This document shows, piece by piece, positions 21,318 through 32,760 of a stretch of DNA of 64,000 bases. Origin of the DNA: Lithospermum erythrorhizon (taxonomy: Eukaryota; Streptophyta; Magnoliopsida; Boraginales; Boraginaceae); the NCBI GenBank assembly GCA_019722365.1, contig JADFUC010000551.1, forward strand, positions 186,001-250,000, in the 5' to 3' direction. The notes below the pieces were generated by a model, which saw nothing but the letters and a program-made list of their open reading frames with translations, ran no database searches and was not told the DNA's origin. Numbering within the stretch: the stretch's first letter is position 1; each line of letters begins with the position of its first letter. Made by a program: the position numbers and the translations under genes.

Positions 21318-22540
21318 TTTTACACCCTCCCCCCCCCCTTTCTTTTGCTGCCAACTCTTTTTATTCTCGTCTACTGTCACTTTGCTATACGAGTTTTACT
21401 TTCTACTCGATCATTAATTATCGACGGAGCTTAGGAAGACCGTGGACCCCGATATTTTGGAAAAATATTATATTTAGCATTCGCTTTAATTTTGGTGAAT
21501 ATACCCAAATTGTACCGTTTTAAAATACATAATAAGTATTTTTAACAACTATACATCTCATATATTTATTTGAGTAATTTATTATTAGTGTTGATAATGG
21601 AATGAATAATCCGATTATCGTTGAGTACTCAACTTGAAATCTGTCCTAAATTTAACATAAAGAGTAAATGATCTGGAATACGAACATTCATCGAGATTCA
21701 TGAAATTATGAATATTTGATCAAAATTGGCCAGGTGAAGCCCACCCAAAAGAGTAAATGTGATCTGCGGTGGTAGTGCTTTTGTATCCGTGATTTATTAT
21801 TAAAATAATAATAATAGCTTATCAAATGAGAAATAGAATAACAATTGATAGCATAATTCAAAATATATTGACTAGAAAGATGCAAAATGTGTGATATTAT
21901 ATATGTGTCATTTCGATTATAAAATCAAAACAAACCTATAGAAATTGCTCAAACCTAGTCAAACAATAAAGTTACATAAATAATAAACTAAAAGTTAACA
22001 ATAAAAAGTTCTGAGAAATAAAAAATATATAGAAATAAACTTTGGAATGTGCATTTGATTATAAAAACTACAAGCAAATAAAATTCTGAAATAACAAACA
22101 TATAGAAATTAACAAACTCGTCAAAAAATTAAAGTTAATCTAGTTAGAATAGCAAAACATAAAATCAAACAAACATATACAATTATCAAACTAAAAAAAC
22201 AAAATAAATTAACAAATAGTCAAATATTAGAAATAATAAACTAACAAGTTACATAAATTAATTATTAAAAGTTATTGAAATTAATTACAAAAATTAATTA
22301 TTAAAAATATTAGAGAAATTACACAAAGCCTTAGATTAAAAAGAAATTGAAATTATTAAAAATTATAGAAATTAAAAATTACATAAATTAAATTTATATT
22401 TTTATTTTTAATCGATGTGAGCTTTTATGTGAAATGTGAAACGTAAGAGAAAGTAAAGAAAAATTGAAAAGAAAGAAGAAGAATATAATTAAGAGATAAA
22501 CTAAAAGAAAAAAATATCCGATTTTCTCCAATTAGAAGAA
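21318..22540. other. Upstream flank of the RRM gene and A-rich DNA
   Basis: 21318-21400 should hold the 5' UTR; it includes a C10 run (21331-21340) and a 15-bp near-duplicate of the start region (GTCGTCTACTGTCA at 21303 and again, with CTCG, at 21366). 21900-22520 is very A-rich with recurring AATAAACTA/ATAGAAATTAA/AAATTACATAAATTA phrases, resembling a degenerate repeat. No gene. Confidence 0.45.
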
Positions 22541-24579
22541 GAATATAGTTAATAGCCTATTTATATGAATGATATGTGGAATTGAGTATCTCTTGATTAG
22601 CGATGAGTTATATATCTCATGATCACCTAGTGGTAATCTCGTCGGCGAGTGGAGTTCGCTTAAAATTGAGCTCGTTGAGGGCGCTAGGCGTTGGCCTCCC
22701 AGTGTCCGAACTTTCTGATCTGGGACTAGGATGTAGATTGTAGGGAAATTTAAGGAATACGTAATTATTTTTGAACTCCAAATGGTAATAATAAAATTAC
22801 TAGGCTACTAGGTAAGTATAATGGGGCTTGAGGCACGCTGGCTTGTGTCAGGACCACTTGTTCAGGTAGGTTGAATATCATGTGGTGATTGTGGTCATTT
22901 GTCCGGTGGTGAACCTCAGGATCAAACTGAATTCATAGCAAACAATTCTCGATCGGAAAAAATTTACTCATTTACAAGCCTAACTACTAATACTTAAGTC
23001 GACTTCGAATAGAAAATATTTATGATAATAAATATGATCGGGTAATTACCGACTCGATTGAATGTATTCATCCAATATTCATTAAAATAAATCTCGTTTT
23101 TTGCCTAACATATATAGGTTACCGTAAACCCAAAACTCACTACCCACCTATTTGGCTGTTACGGATTGAAAAAACAAATTCAACGTTATTGCTTGATATT
23201 AAAAAAAAATTGATAATTGTCCTACCTGATAATCTACAGAGCCGGTTAAGCTGCTTGATACCCTCTCAAGAGAGGTCAAACCCTACTTGGAAGTACAATA
23301 AAAATTTTATGAACTAATATTATCGGGACCGATAAAATTTATTTATTTATAGAGTTATTAATTTATCGAGTGTTAATTTAAAGAGATTATTATTATTGGG
23401 AACAAAAAATTATTATCAGAGATTTATTCATTTATCGATTATTAATTTAAAGAGTTTTTATTCTAAAAGTGTGTATTTTGTCATAGCTTGTGAAGGAAGA
23501 TATAATTCCTATATTTTGAAGATATTTTATATTCTATTCTTCAAAATTTCTAAGAACACTTTACTCTTAGGAAATTTTTTTTGGAGTATTTGAATTTCTT
23601 TTACATAAACAATATTTCCCTTCAATTTTTTATTGACATAATAATTAAAATAAAAATTAATATTGAGATTTATATTTTGGAAAAACTTAGAAGAAATTAA
23701 AGGATGGTAGAAAACGTCACTATATGGGGGTGTCATCTTATCAAATGAATTATTGCAGTTTAAAGGTGAGATCAATGTTGTCTCATTATCAACTTGTTAG
23801 TGTAAATATCTTATTTAAATATATTATCTATGAGGTACTTATAATGTAATATATCCCATATATTATAATCTACCTCATATATAAAGTGGGAAGAGGGATA
23901 AAAGTTCTGATAGTGAAGTTAAAAGCTGATTATGAAGCTTGTAATTTTAGAAATTTATAATAATTTATTATATAAATTCTTAGCGTCGGAGGTGGTTGAA
24001 AATTTTGTCCCAGTAGATTATCAAAACATTATATTAATTTTATAACACTAATTGTTTGTTTACAATTAGTTGCATCAAATTAGTTTTATTTAAATCATTT
24101 TTGATCATATACAATATTTATTTGATTTGCTCCTTTTATATATAATACTTAATTTATTATAAAAATGATAATAAGATTCCCATAGATTGGATTGTGCACA
24201 AACTGCTAGTTCCATATAAATAAGATAACATGATGTTATGTGTCATTATTCATTAACATGCCTCGTTTTTTAAAGTGTTATTTTGGTTATGTAGTATTAA
24301 AATGTAAAATTTAGACTATGACTTCACCTTCATTGGCCCCTCTAGGCCTCTAGTTTTCTGGATGTTCTTTGATAACTTATTGGGCGAAACTGAGACTTAT
24401 TTGAGAAATTTATTATCAAACAAAAACTAAATATTCATAGAATACATTATTACAAAAGTTCAAGGCAGTTATCTCTTTTAATGAGACTTCATTTGCTGGT
24501 TATATTATGGAGTAAAAAAAAATCTATCTCCAGTTGATAGAAAGACCCACATATCAACAACAAATAAAGATGATCTCTA
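22541..24579. other. Intergenic, repeat-derived in part
   Basis: 22600-22745 is a more GC-rich patch (GTCGGCGAGTGGAGTTCGCT) of unknown origin. At 23340-23460 a phrase of the form TTATCGA(G/T)TNTTAATTTAAAGAG occurs twice, about 66 bp apart, inside a region typical of plant non-autonomous DNA elements. The rest is AT-rich and contains no gene I can support. Confidence 0.4.
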
Positions 24580-25779
24580 TCAAGATAAAGTGAGGCCAGA
24601 AGAAAATGCAATTCCAGCCATATTTGAACTTTTCATATTGCAATACTCTGGCAATGGAAGCCATGTCCAATTCTCTTTTCCAATATCATAACATAGCCAA
24701 ATTATGTCCCAAACACCTTCCATATTGGACATCAAAACTCCCCTGACTTTCCCATTTCTTTGTTGCAAACATCCCATCATGGCTCCATAAGGCTTCTTTA
24801 TTTTGTCAATTATCTCACTTGGAACACTTGAAATAAAGTTCCATTGTCCCCCATTTGAACTCATACTCAACAATTCCACTCCCTTAACTACCCTTAATCT
24901 TTTATTAGCAACACTAATAACACTATTTGATCTAATGATCATCATGTTCCCATCTCCATACACATGAAGCCTATCAATCAAGTTACCCCAATCAAATCCC
25001 AACTGCCCTCCAACCTCCCCCCCTTGAGGAAACCTTGGCCGGAACACCAAAGGCGCCTCATCAGGGGACCTCACCGCGATAATGACACTCCCCTCTAACC
25101 CATTATAAGCACTTAAAAAATGATACTCATTTACCCTTTTCAACCCACAAAAAGAATTCAACATTTCCTCTGTTGCTTCCTTAACATGCCATGTATCAAC
25201 CCTGGAATCATACTCAAACAACGTTGGCCGATTTTGATGGACCTCAGCAAAAATAAACCGAAACTCGTTCGAGCCAGGAGGGTAAGATAGTAATTTCATA
25301 CCGGACCGCCTCCACGAAGACGTGCCACGGGGGCCTAATGGACTAGGGGGGATCTTTTTAACTGTCCTGGAGACAGGATTAACTGAAATAACTTCCCTAC
25401 TAGTATTTAATGCAAAAAGGAAGAAATTACCTGAGGCAGTTAAAAAATAAAGGTCTTCCCCAGGTGGGACAGTTGATTTCAACATTTCAGCAATCAAGAT
25501 TTTGAACCAACGTGTAGAACAACAATCAGTAATTCCATAAAGAATAGCATCACGATGCCATCTTTTTTTATAAATGAACAACCAATTTGCTGAACTAGTA
25601 TGGAGATTATAGTCCCTAACAAAATCTTGATCAGATAAAATTGATGCAATTGATTTATTGACTATTTTTAAATGGATTATATCTGGTAAGGCAAGTTGAA
25701 GGATTATGTATTGGATGAGCTCTGAGGGGAGGAGGCAGAAACCGAGGGCGGTGGAGAAACTCCTGTGATCACTTTCCAT
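24580..25779 (-). CDS. F-box protein with kelch/F-box-associated C-terminal region
   Basis: An intact 399-codon single-exon gene starting at ATG (25777-25779). An F-box lies at about residues 16-55 (LPSELIQYIILQLALPDI, followed by KIVNKSIASILSDQDFVRDY); it would bind a SKP1-like adaptor in an SCF ubiquitin ligase. The remainder (about 65-395) has the spacing of plant FBK/F-box-associated proteins: ANWLFIYKKRW, VISVNPVSRTVKKIPP, LFEYDSRVDTWHV, and a closing DIIWLCYDIGKENWTWLPLP, which suggests a beta-propeller for target recognition. The target is unknown. A TATTTAAATA box lies 85-94 bp upstream on the minus strand (25864-25873). Codon usage and frame are clean, in contrast to the neighbouring pseudogenes. 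Confidence 0.9.
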   Translation of the reverse strand: MESDHRSFSTALGFCLLPSELIQYIILQLALPDIIHLKIVNKSIASILSDQDFVRDYNLHTSSANWLFIYKKRWHRDAILYGITDCCSTRWFKILIAEMLKSTVPPGEDLYFLTASGNFFLFALNTSREVISVNPVSRTVKKIPPSPLGPRGTSSWRRSGMKLLSYPPGSNEFRFIFAEVHQNRPTLFEYDSRVDTWHVKEATEEMLNSFCGLKRVNEYHFLSAYNGLEGSVIIAVRSPDEAPLVFRPRFPQGGEVGGQLGFDWGNLIDRLHVYGDGNMMIIRSNSVISVANKRLRVVKGVELLSMSSNGGQWNFISSVPSEIIDKIKKPYGAMMGCLQQRNGKVRGVLMSNMEGVWDIIWLCYDIGKENWTWLPLPEYCNMKSSNMAGIAFSSGLTLS

Positions 25780-25863
25780 TTAGAGGGCAAAGATCAAGAC
25801 TCAAGAGTTGCTGGAGAGTGATCAAGAATGGTTATGGACTTATGGCTAAGTTGAAGTAGTGAG

Positions 25864-25873
25864 TATTTAAATA
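25864..25873 (-). promoter_or_regulatory. TATA box of the F-box gene
   Basis: Palindromic TATTTAAATA located 85-94 bp before the ATG at 25779, in a plausible position for a short 5' UTR. Confidence 0.6.
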
Positions 25874-25879
25874 AGGTGG

Positions 25880-28075
25880 AACTCAACATCAAGATTTAAT
25901 ATATTAATATGGTAGTAGATAATTTAATACTCTCAAGTTTCACCATCTTAAAATATCGTTCAATTTCTAATTTTAATATATTACTTTTTAAAATTTATTA
26001 GACGTGAAAATTTTCTAAATAAATTGTACTACGTATAACATTTTGTACAAATGTATTAAAGTATAGTATTTTCACGTTATTTTACTATTAATATTATAAT
26101 TTAAATTCAGATATAGTAGTTTATTTTATTTTACTATCGATTAAGATATTACATTTTATAAATTTTGAGGATGAAGGGAATAATAATTTAAGACCTAATA
26201 ATTTAAGATTATCCACAGTGTATTTCAAAACGAAAGGTCAATTGAGTGATCACATATTATATTAAATTTAACACATGTGGGGAAGGACTAAAATTTGATC
26301 CTGGAGCAACTTAATTTTGGCACTCAAATGTGGGCTCCGGTGGAAATAAAATAAAACCAAAAAAATGGCACCAGCTAGGAGCTCTCGCCACTTTTAAGAG
26401 CTGTCGGGTTTGGCTGCTTTATTTTTTTCGACTTTGCTTTTTAACTCATTTTTTTATAATAATTATAAAAATGTAAAAATATTTCACTATTTTTTATTTT
26501 TGATATTTATAAATGTAGACTAGCCAGATCATTTTATTATCAAATTTTTTTGAATTTTTACATCCCTTTTCATTAATCAGATAAAATATTACGAATATTT
26601 TGAAATTAAAAAAATATTTTGTGAAAAAGAAGATAAATCGACACAAGAGTAGAACTAATTGACACATCCGAATAATATCATACGGGATTGGTTGCCGAAA
26701 AACGAACGTTATTCGAGTTAACGTTAATTGACATGACAGTTAAAAAGTATCAAATTTTAACATCCCGCAGCTGACATTCCAAGTGTCATTTAGTACAAGA
26801 CAAAGGTGCCCACAAGGGATTCCATGTAAGATACACGACATGGTCGGAGGAATGAATGGTGGAGATGAAAAGAAACTTGGACATCTACGTACTAGCTATG
26901 AGGTTTTGACTTATTTGATTGGCAGTACAAAAATTGATGATCTAAAAAATTGGTTCAAAAGGTCAATTTCTTGATTGTTTGGCTATGAGTGGGGTTTAAG
27001 AAAAAAAATTGAAGAGTTTAAGAAAAAAAATTGAAGAAATAATGTGGGATGAGTCACGGAGTATATGTTAGGAAAAGGTGGGGTTGATGTGGTCTGTTGG
27101 ACTCCATTGTAAAACAACAATGAATACTTTATATAATTTATTTTAATTAAGATTTTTTTCTTATCGAAATTAATCTTTCACTATCAATGAATTTTCATAA
27201 TAATTTTTTTTTCCAACTCGAAAATCGAAAAGTCTACAATGAATTGGAAGAGGTATATATTTGATTTATTTTGAGGTGAAGGATATGTCAGAATTAGTCT
27301 GCTTATGTATTACCTACGTACTTCACCATGTGTTGTTTCATAATGTTCTTGTTTTGGTTGACTAAAGAACTACAAAATGAAATTTGATGCTTTTTGGTCA
27401 GGAAATCATTGAAGGAGACATAATAAAAACTTAAAATATGAAGAGTGGGAGTTCTCAAATCAATATTATAAATTCTGATGCAGCGTGTTGTTGATCAAAT
27501 TAATAGTGAAATAAGTCATGATTTGTAGACTAATTAAAGGGATCCCATTGGAGACTACAACTCTACAAGCTCATGATGACAAAAATGGATGGTGGCTTCT
27601 TAAGGGTAGACCTGTGTGAGCTCAATGGCTCCACATGAAAGGAGAAGTCAGTAAAGTGTTATTGAATCCAATGACCTTTGCCTGAAAGAAAGGGTATGAT
27701 ATTGTTGGAACTAGATTGAGGGCAAAATGGGTACTCGTATTGCATCCTTCAATTACTTTTACTTGTCTTGCAACACATTACCATTCAATATAGTTTGTTT
27801 TAATTGATCAGAGTAGTACTATAAATCTATAAATTCATGACAAATTCCACCTATGTGATTGTTTACACATCAACCACACCGAAATGGTACAAAACAGCCA
27901 GGATTCAAAAAGTATGATATCCGATAAATCCAAAAAAAGGAATCATGTTATTTCTAATTATGGTATCCTTCCATGCTTGGGATGGACTAATGGATGACCA
28001 TCATCTAGTTTCTTCAACTATTTCACCAATTTCAGACCAAAATCCTAAAAGCCCTCCCCAGGCCACATGGCTAGC
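25880..28075. other. Intergenic AT-rich DNA
   Basis: Contains a tandem 20-bp phrase (AAGAAAAAAAATTGAAGA) at 26998-27036 and, just after it, TCACGGAGTA (27053-27062), which looks like a MITE end. The 63-codon frame at 26783-26974 is not recognised. No supported gene. Confidence 0.4.
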
Positions 28076-28200
28076 CATAGCCCATAGGCATGGGCAGTGA
28101 ACCGGGCCCATCGGGCCCATTAGCCCCGGATTCTAGCCCACAAGTATTCGGCCCTGAAACGGTCCGAAGACCCATCAGACCGAGTACAAACTAAATCTAA
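28076..28200. other. GC-rich block with GGGCCCATC repeats
   Basis: GGGCCCATCGGGCCCATTAGCC (in two overlapping halves, 28105-28126) and CCCGGATTCTAGCCC sit in otherwise AT-rich DNA. Such GGCCC-rich arms are typical of plant non-autonomous hAT elements; I could not find a matching opposite end. Confidence 0.35.
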
Positions 28201-28287
28201 GTATCTATTTCTGATAAATCTATGGACTTATTTTTCGTTACTACCAAAGCTAAACGCATAAAGACAATGCTACTAAAAAATAAATAC

Positions 28288-28352
28288 TTAGCAGAGTGAT
28301 CGAACCCATCACCTCGGGTGTAGTCGTGTTTAGTAATCATTATGCTATGTCG
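28288..28352 (-). repeat. tRNA-like trace (possible SINE or tRNA relic)
   Basis: Read on the minus strand, TAGCATAATGATTA (28333-28346) resembles a pol III A box, and GGGTTCGATCA (28298-28308) closely matches the B-box consensus GGTTCGANTC, in the right order. There is no complete cloverleaf, so it is a decayed tRNA-derived repeat rather than a working tRNA. Confidence 0.35.
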
Positions 28353-29084
28353 ATAATTTTATAAATACGCCAGATAATAATTGATTAACTTATTTAAGAT
28401 TAAATAATATATAAATAAAAAAGCATAAGATACATCAACAGGGCTATTTTTAAATAATAAAGAATAATTGTGACTAAAACTATTTCAGTTAAATAATCAA
28501 AAGAATTTCATTTAAATCACGAAGTTTATTTTAGTATCAGATAAGAGTAGATAACAACTTAAGATTCATTAATATATTATTTTTAATTAATAAACGCTGA
28601 TTAAGGCTAAATAATATATTATTAAAGTAAATACTCATGTATAATATTATGCTAATAAGATTGTATTCTAGTTCTTTAATTATAAGGATAAAAGTTGCTA
28701 TTTAACGTTGAATATTCTTTAACGTGATATGGATAAAGCATTTATTATGAGCTATATATAAGATTCAATAATATATGAATAAAAACATTAGATTTAATTA
28801 ATATATTATTTAAAAAATTAAAGACTTTATTATTTAAAGAATAATATATTAATTTAATTGTATTTTTGCCATTATTTTGTAAGAAAATATAATATTAAGA
28901 AACTTGAGTAATCGAGGCAAAATAATTTACATACAATCTTATTACTATATATAAAGAACGAATATTATTCGCTTAACAATATACTTATTTCACTAAAAAT
29001 TTATCGACGATAATATTCAAATTATAATATGAAAATAAATCATATGATCGGTTTAATGTTGATGTGATATAATAGATAATAATA
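28353..29084. other. AT-rich DNA between two tRNA-like traces
   Basis: Almost pure A/T with many TATTA/AATAATATA phrases. No feature seen. Confidence 0.4.
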
Positions 29085-29270
29085 ATCTGGCTCAATTGCA
29101 AAGGCCACGCTCTTCCAACTCTGGAGGTCTTAGCCAAATCTTATCATAAATATTATTTTTGAGAAAACTCACTAGCCCACATTTAAGATTTAATCCACCG
29201 CAAATATTAATCTGTACCATTAGCGCCTCGAGCCTACTGGGAAAGCGGACCTGGTCGACAGAATCAAAAA
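29085..29270 (+). repeat. tRNA-derived SINE-like sequence
   Basis: TGGCTCAATTG (29088-29098) fits the A box of tRNA-derived plant SINEs, and GGTCTTAGCCAAATC (29126-29140) is at the B-box position with the GTTCGA core eroded. A body of about 120 bp with TCGAGCCTACTGGG follows. Borders and target duplication are not visible. Confidence 0.4.
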
Positions 29271-29484
29271 TATGTTAATTTACCGTCCGGCTTGTTACGA
29301 CCCGCGCCTTGCAGAACGGACTAATCCGGCCGCCCCGCCGAATTTAACGATCGCACCGGCCGCCCCGTAATTAAGTCCACGCCAGCTCCTGCAACTTAAC
29401 CGTCTGCCCGCGGCGGGTTACCGACCATTCGCCCGAGGCCCACTTTTAAAGCGGGCCCGGCGGCTTAACGCTGGGTACCGCGAA

Positions 29485-29815
29485 TACCAAACGGTACAAC
29501 GCTTGTCCCTTTATAATAATAATGTTTTCTCGACCATTTTCCTCAAGAGAATCTGCACTATCATTTCAAAATCCGCATCACGTCATAAACCAATCCGCTA
29601 TTGTAACGCCTATAACGTAATAATGCTACCAGACGAATAAACGTGGTACCGTCTGATCAAACGGTACCACGTTTATTCCCAACGGCTATAACGGTTTCGT
29701 ACTAAACGCAGACTGCCCGGTATTAAACGGTACCACGTTTATTCTCAACGGCTATATAACGGTTTCTTAGAAGCAACGCGTACCGCTGATTAAACGGTAC
29801 CACGCTTATTGCCCT
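29485..29815 (+). repeat. Subterminal-type array A1 with AAACGGTACCACG repeats
   Basis: Four AAACGG hexamers (29489, 29659, 29725, 29792), three followed by TACCACG(T/C)TTATT, with intervening AACGGCTATAACGG phrases. Ac transposase is known to bind clustered AAACGG motifs near Ac ends, and the array stands directly in front of an hAT transposase relic. Confidence 0.7.
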
Positions 29816-30299
29816 CGCAAAAGTCAAAAGACACCATTGAGAAAGTTCATAAAAGTTTCGACAATACCTTCCTTCATTTCTCACAACTCACAATCATTCA
29901 GTAAGTTAAATCTCAAAGAATAACAAAGCAATCTCAAACCTTTCATTCATTTCTCACAACTCACAATTCAATCTCATTACTTAAGTTTTTGATTGAGCTC
30001 CAAAAATTATATCGTTTTCAAGTGTGCTAATTGGCATTAAGTCTAAGTGATTCCATCTCAGCAATTAAGTTTCACTAATCTAATCTTATCGTCCATCTCC
30101 GTTCTGTGATATCTACCAACTTTTTTATAAATTGTGATATTTGTTCTTCTAAATTAATGACATCAAAACGTAATCTTGGTAAAAATGTTCAAAGCGCTAA
30201 GGTGATATGTCTATGTCTAATGATTCTCAGCACTTTAGGATATGATTTATAATCAGATTACGAATCCACCCATTATTAATTCTCAATCTGGGCCACGGA

Positions 30300-32100
30300 T
30301 ACTACTAATGAAAGTGAAAAAAAACTTCATGATTTCGGAAATATTTTAATGGAACTTAGAAAAGAAAACGCAACTTGTGCTAAATTGTGCGTTGCTCTAT
30401 CACGGAAACGGCACAGTAGCAAGAACCATTATCTGCTGTATTAATTTAGCGGGTCATAAAGACGCTAAAGAGCATGCGTGAGGCGGTAGACACAAGGAAC
30501 TATCGATATCCAAACCGATAACTTTTTTTAAAGATTTCGCTTATGTGATCGAAACTATGGAAATTTGTAATCGGTAGTTCTTTGCCTTTTAATCATTGGG
30601 TGATGGATGACGTTACTAAATGGATTCAAAATGCCGCATCCGAGCTATAATGTGATTCCACTAGTTTTTACTTAACCTATGCTTTTAAATATTTTAAAAA
30701 CGAAAAGAGATCTTCTGTGAACACTCTTGGGCGACCAGCTTTATAAAATATGTTTGGACTAGCTTATATCGTGTCTTTTTGAATTTTGATATAATGCGGT
30801 AACATGTCATCGATTTATCAAGATTGGTCAAAGGAGAATTATATATTTTGGGACGATTGCCAAATATAAAATATTTCAACTTTCTAAGGTATACTCGCAC
30901 GTGCCAATGATTACAAATGTTCAATGTAATTACTTCAATTTCATTTGATAATGAAGTCCGGCTTAATACCGCTTCAATCGAAAAATTAAAGACGCCATAA
31001 ACCGGATTTTAGTGAACTTTTTCTACAAGCATGTTTATGTCACGCCCTTCAATTAGTCAAGTAAAGATGGAATATAAGTTGTTTGGGATGAGCTTATTTT
31101 ACCAATTGCAGAAGTCGTTAATTTTGTCATAATGGCCAAGAAGCATGAATATAAAAACCGGCCGAGGCTTCCGCAAGAAGTTTAAAATTTTGGATCATGG
31201 AAACTAGATGGAACTCACTTACGATCTACTTTAGTTCAAGATATATGTATAAGGAAGAAATCTCCGATTTTTGCGAGAAGTATATCCCGATTATGGAAAT
31301 ATTATGTTCCACTCACATATACTAATTTGAAACATCATATTAATTACTTAAGTTTCTGTGAGCCACTTAAAGATTATACTAAAGTTTTTCAACTCAACTG
31401 AAGCCAAATATTCATCTTGCTTTTAGAATGTGTCGTTAGTTCCTCCATTCATACGACTAAACATGTAAATGATTATGCCATGTAGATATGATTCCGAATA
31501 CGGAAGATAAGTTTTTAAATATTTTCATCCTATACCACATGCATCCGCAAATTGGGTATAATTCGATCCTAACTCTAAATTAAAGCATTTTAATTTCTAT
31601 GTGAAATCGTATTATGATTCTTTACTACCCTTAATCTGTAACTAAAGAGTTTTGATGTTCGTAAATGGAAAGACGGAATCAACGATATGTATAACATGTA
31701 TAGCAATACCAACTGCTTACTTGACAAAATGGTGCCACACCTTCAAGTAGTATACAAAGTTTTAATGCGTGCCCCGCATCGGAGTTTAAATACGGTCAAC
31801 ATGATCACCTTAGAAATGCTTTTACAAGCTTTAGGGTGAAATTGATCCAATCAGCTCCTAATAAGACATTTAACGTAGCTTAACTCAATATTTAAATCAC
31901 TAAATCCTTTGAATCGAGTCAATATAATGATAAAAACTTTGATATATTAAAAATGGTGGCTAAAGCAGCGAAGCCTTGCTTTCCGGTCTTCGTCTCTAAG
32001 ATGGCAAAAAGAAATATTTCCTATCCCTATGTCTAATAGCTAGCGAATCCGTGATTTAAGACACAGTTTGCCAATACACTAAAGACGTTCTAAGACTCTA
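30300..32100 (+). pseudogene. hAT transposase relic A
   Basis: No frame exceeds a few dozen codons, but hAT landmarks appear in order. A BED-finger-like zone lies at 30325-30480 (KENATCAKLC). DNA for a CHFID/W-type block lies at 30805-30900 (TCHRFIKIGQRRI in one frame) and an HACLCHAL-like block near 31025-31055. The signature RWNS is at 31206-31217, with the following TYDLL shifted by one base. A C-terminal dimerisation (hATC) zone runs from about 31935 to 32060 (KW-W and SASESV-type phrases). An active protein would cut and rejoin element ends. This copy is dead from many stops and frameshifts. Confidence 0.65.
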
Positions 32101-32539
32101 CAAGTCAAGGACAAGATGCTATGATCAAGGATCGGATTTATGGTCACATAGGGATTTGAAGATAAAGACACAGCCACGGAACTAAAGGAAAAAGATATGT
32201 TCGATGATCTTAGTGACATTTGGCGAAGAAATCAAGAAGACAAGGAAAGAACACACAATAGACGCTGAAAAAAATCTCCGACAAAGAAGAGTCCGGGCAT
32301 TTAATTAATTTATGATAACAGGAATCAGAAGTTTTGTAACTTTATAACTTTGTATTATTTAAGGAAACTCATATAAACTCCTTGCCCGCACGAGTATAAA
32401 CCGCGAACGCTTAAAAATAAATAAAACGCCTTTTTATTCCATACAAATAAACTTTTTTTAACTTTGACGGTAATCAGTTACAGGCATAATTCAGCATTCA
32501 CGCTTATCCCTAAAAACCCAAGTGCATTGTTTAGCATCT

Positions 32540-32760
32540 TTTTTAAATTGTTCGAATAAACGCGTACCGTGTACCGTTGTGAATAAAGACCACGCTTATT
32601 CCAAAAAGTTTTGTAAACTTTTCGTTTTTTTTTGCAACTTTTGGATTAAATGGCACCGCGCATCAGATAACGGCACCACGCTTATCCCTAAAAGCGGCGA
32701 AGATGTGGATTAAACGCACTATGTATTTATACGGCATTCACGCTTCGTCGCTGAAATTTA
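32540..32760 (+). repeat. Subterminal-type array A2
   Basis: Repeats CGCGTACCGTGTACCG, GACCACGCTTATTCC, AACGGCACCACGCTTATCCC and CGGCATTCACGCTT, clearly related to array A1 but more eroded and without an exact AAACGG. Confidence 0.6.

Noticed and set aside
21318..21380. N-terminal 21-residue extension of the RRM protein
   Set aside because: The first codon is GTG, not ATG; the ATG at 21315-21317 gives the family-like start directly before the RRM.
28288..28352. Functional tRNA gene
   Set aside because: Only A- and B-box-like motifs are present; acceptor and anticodon stems do not form.
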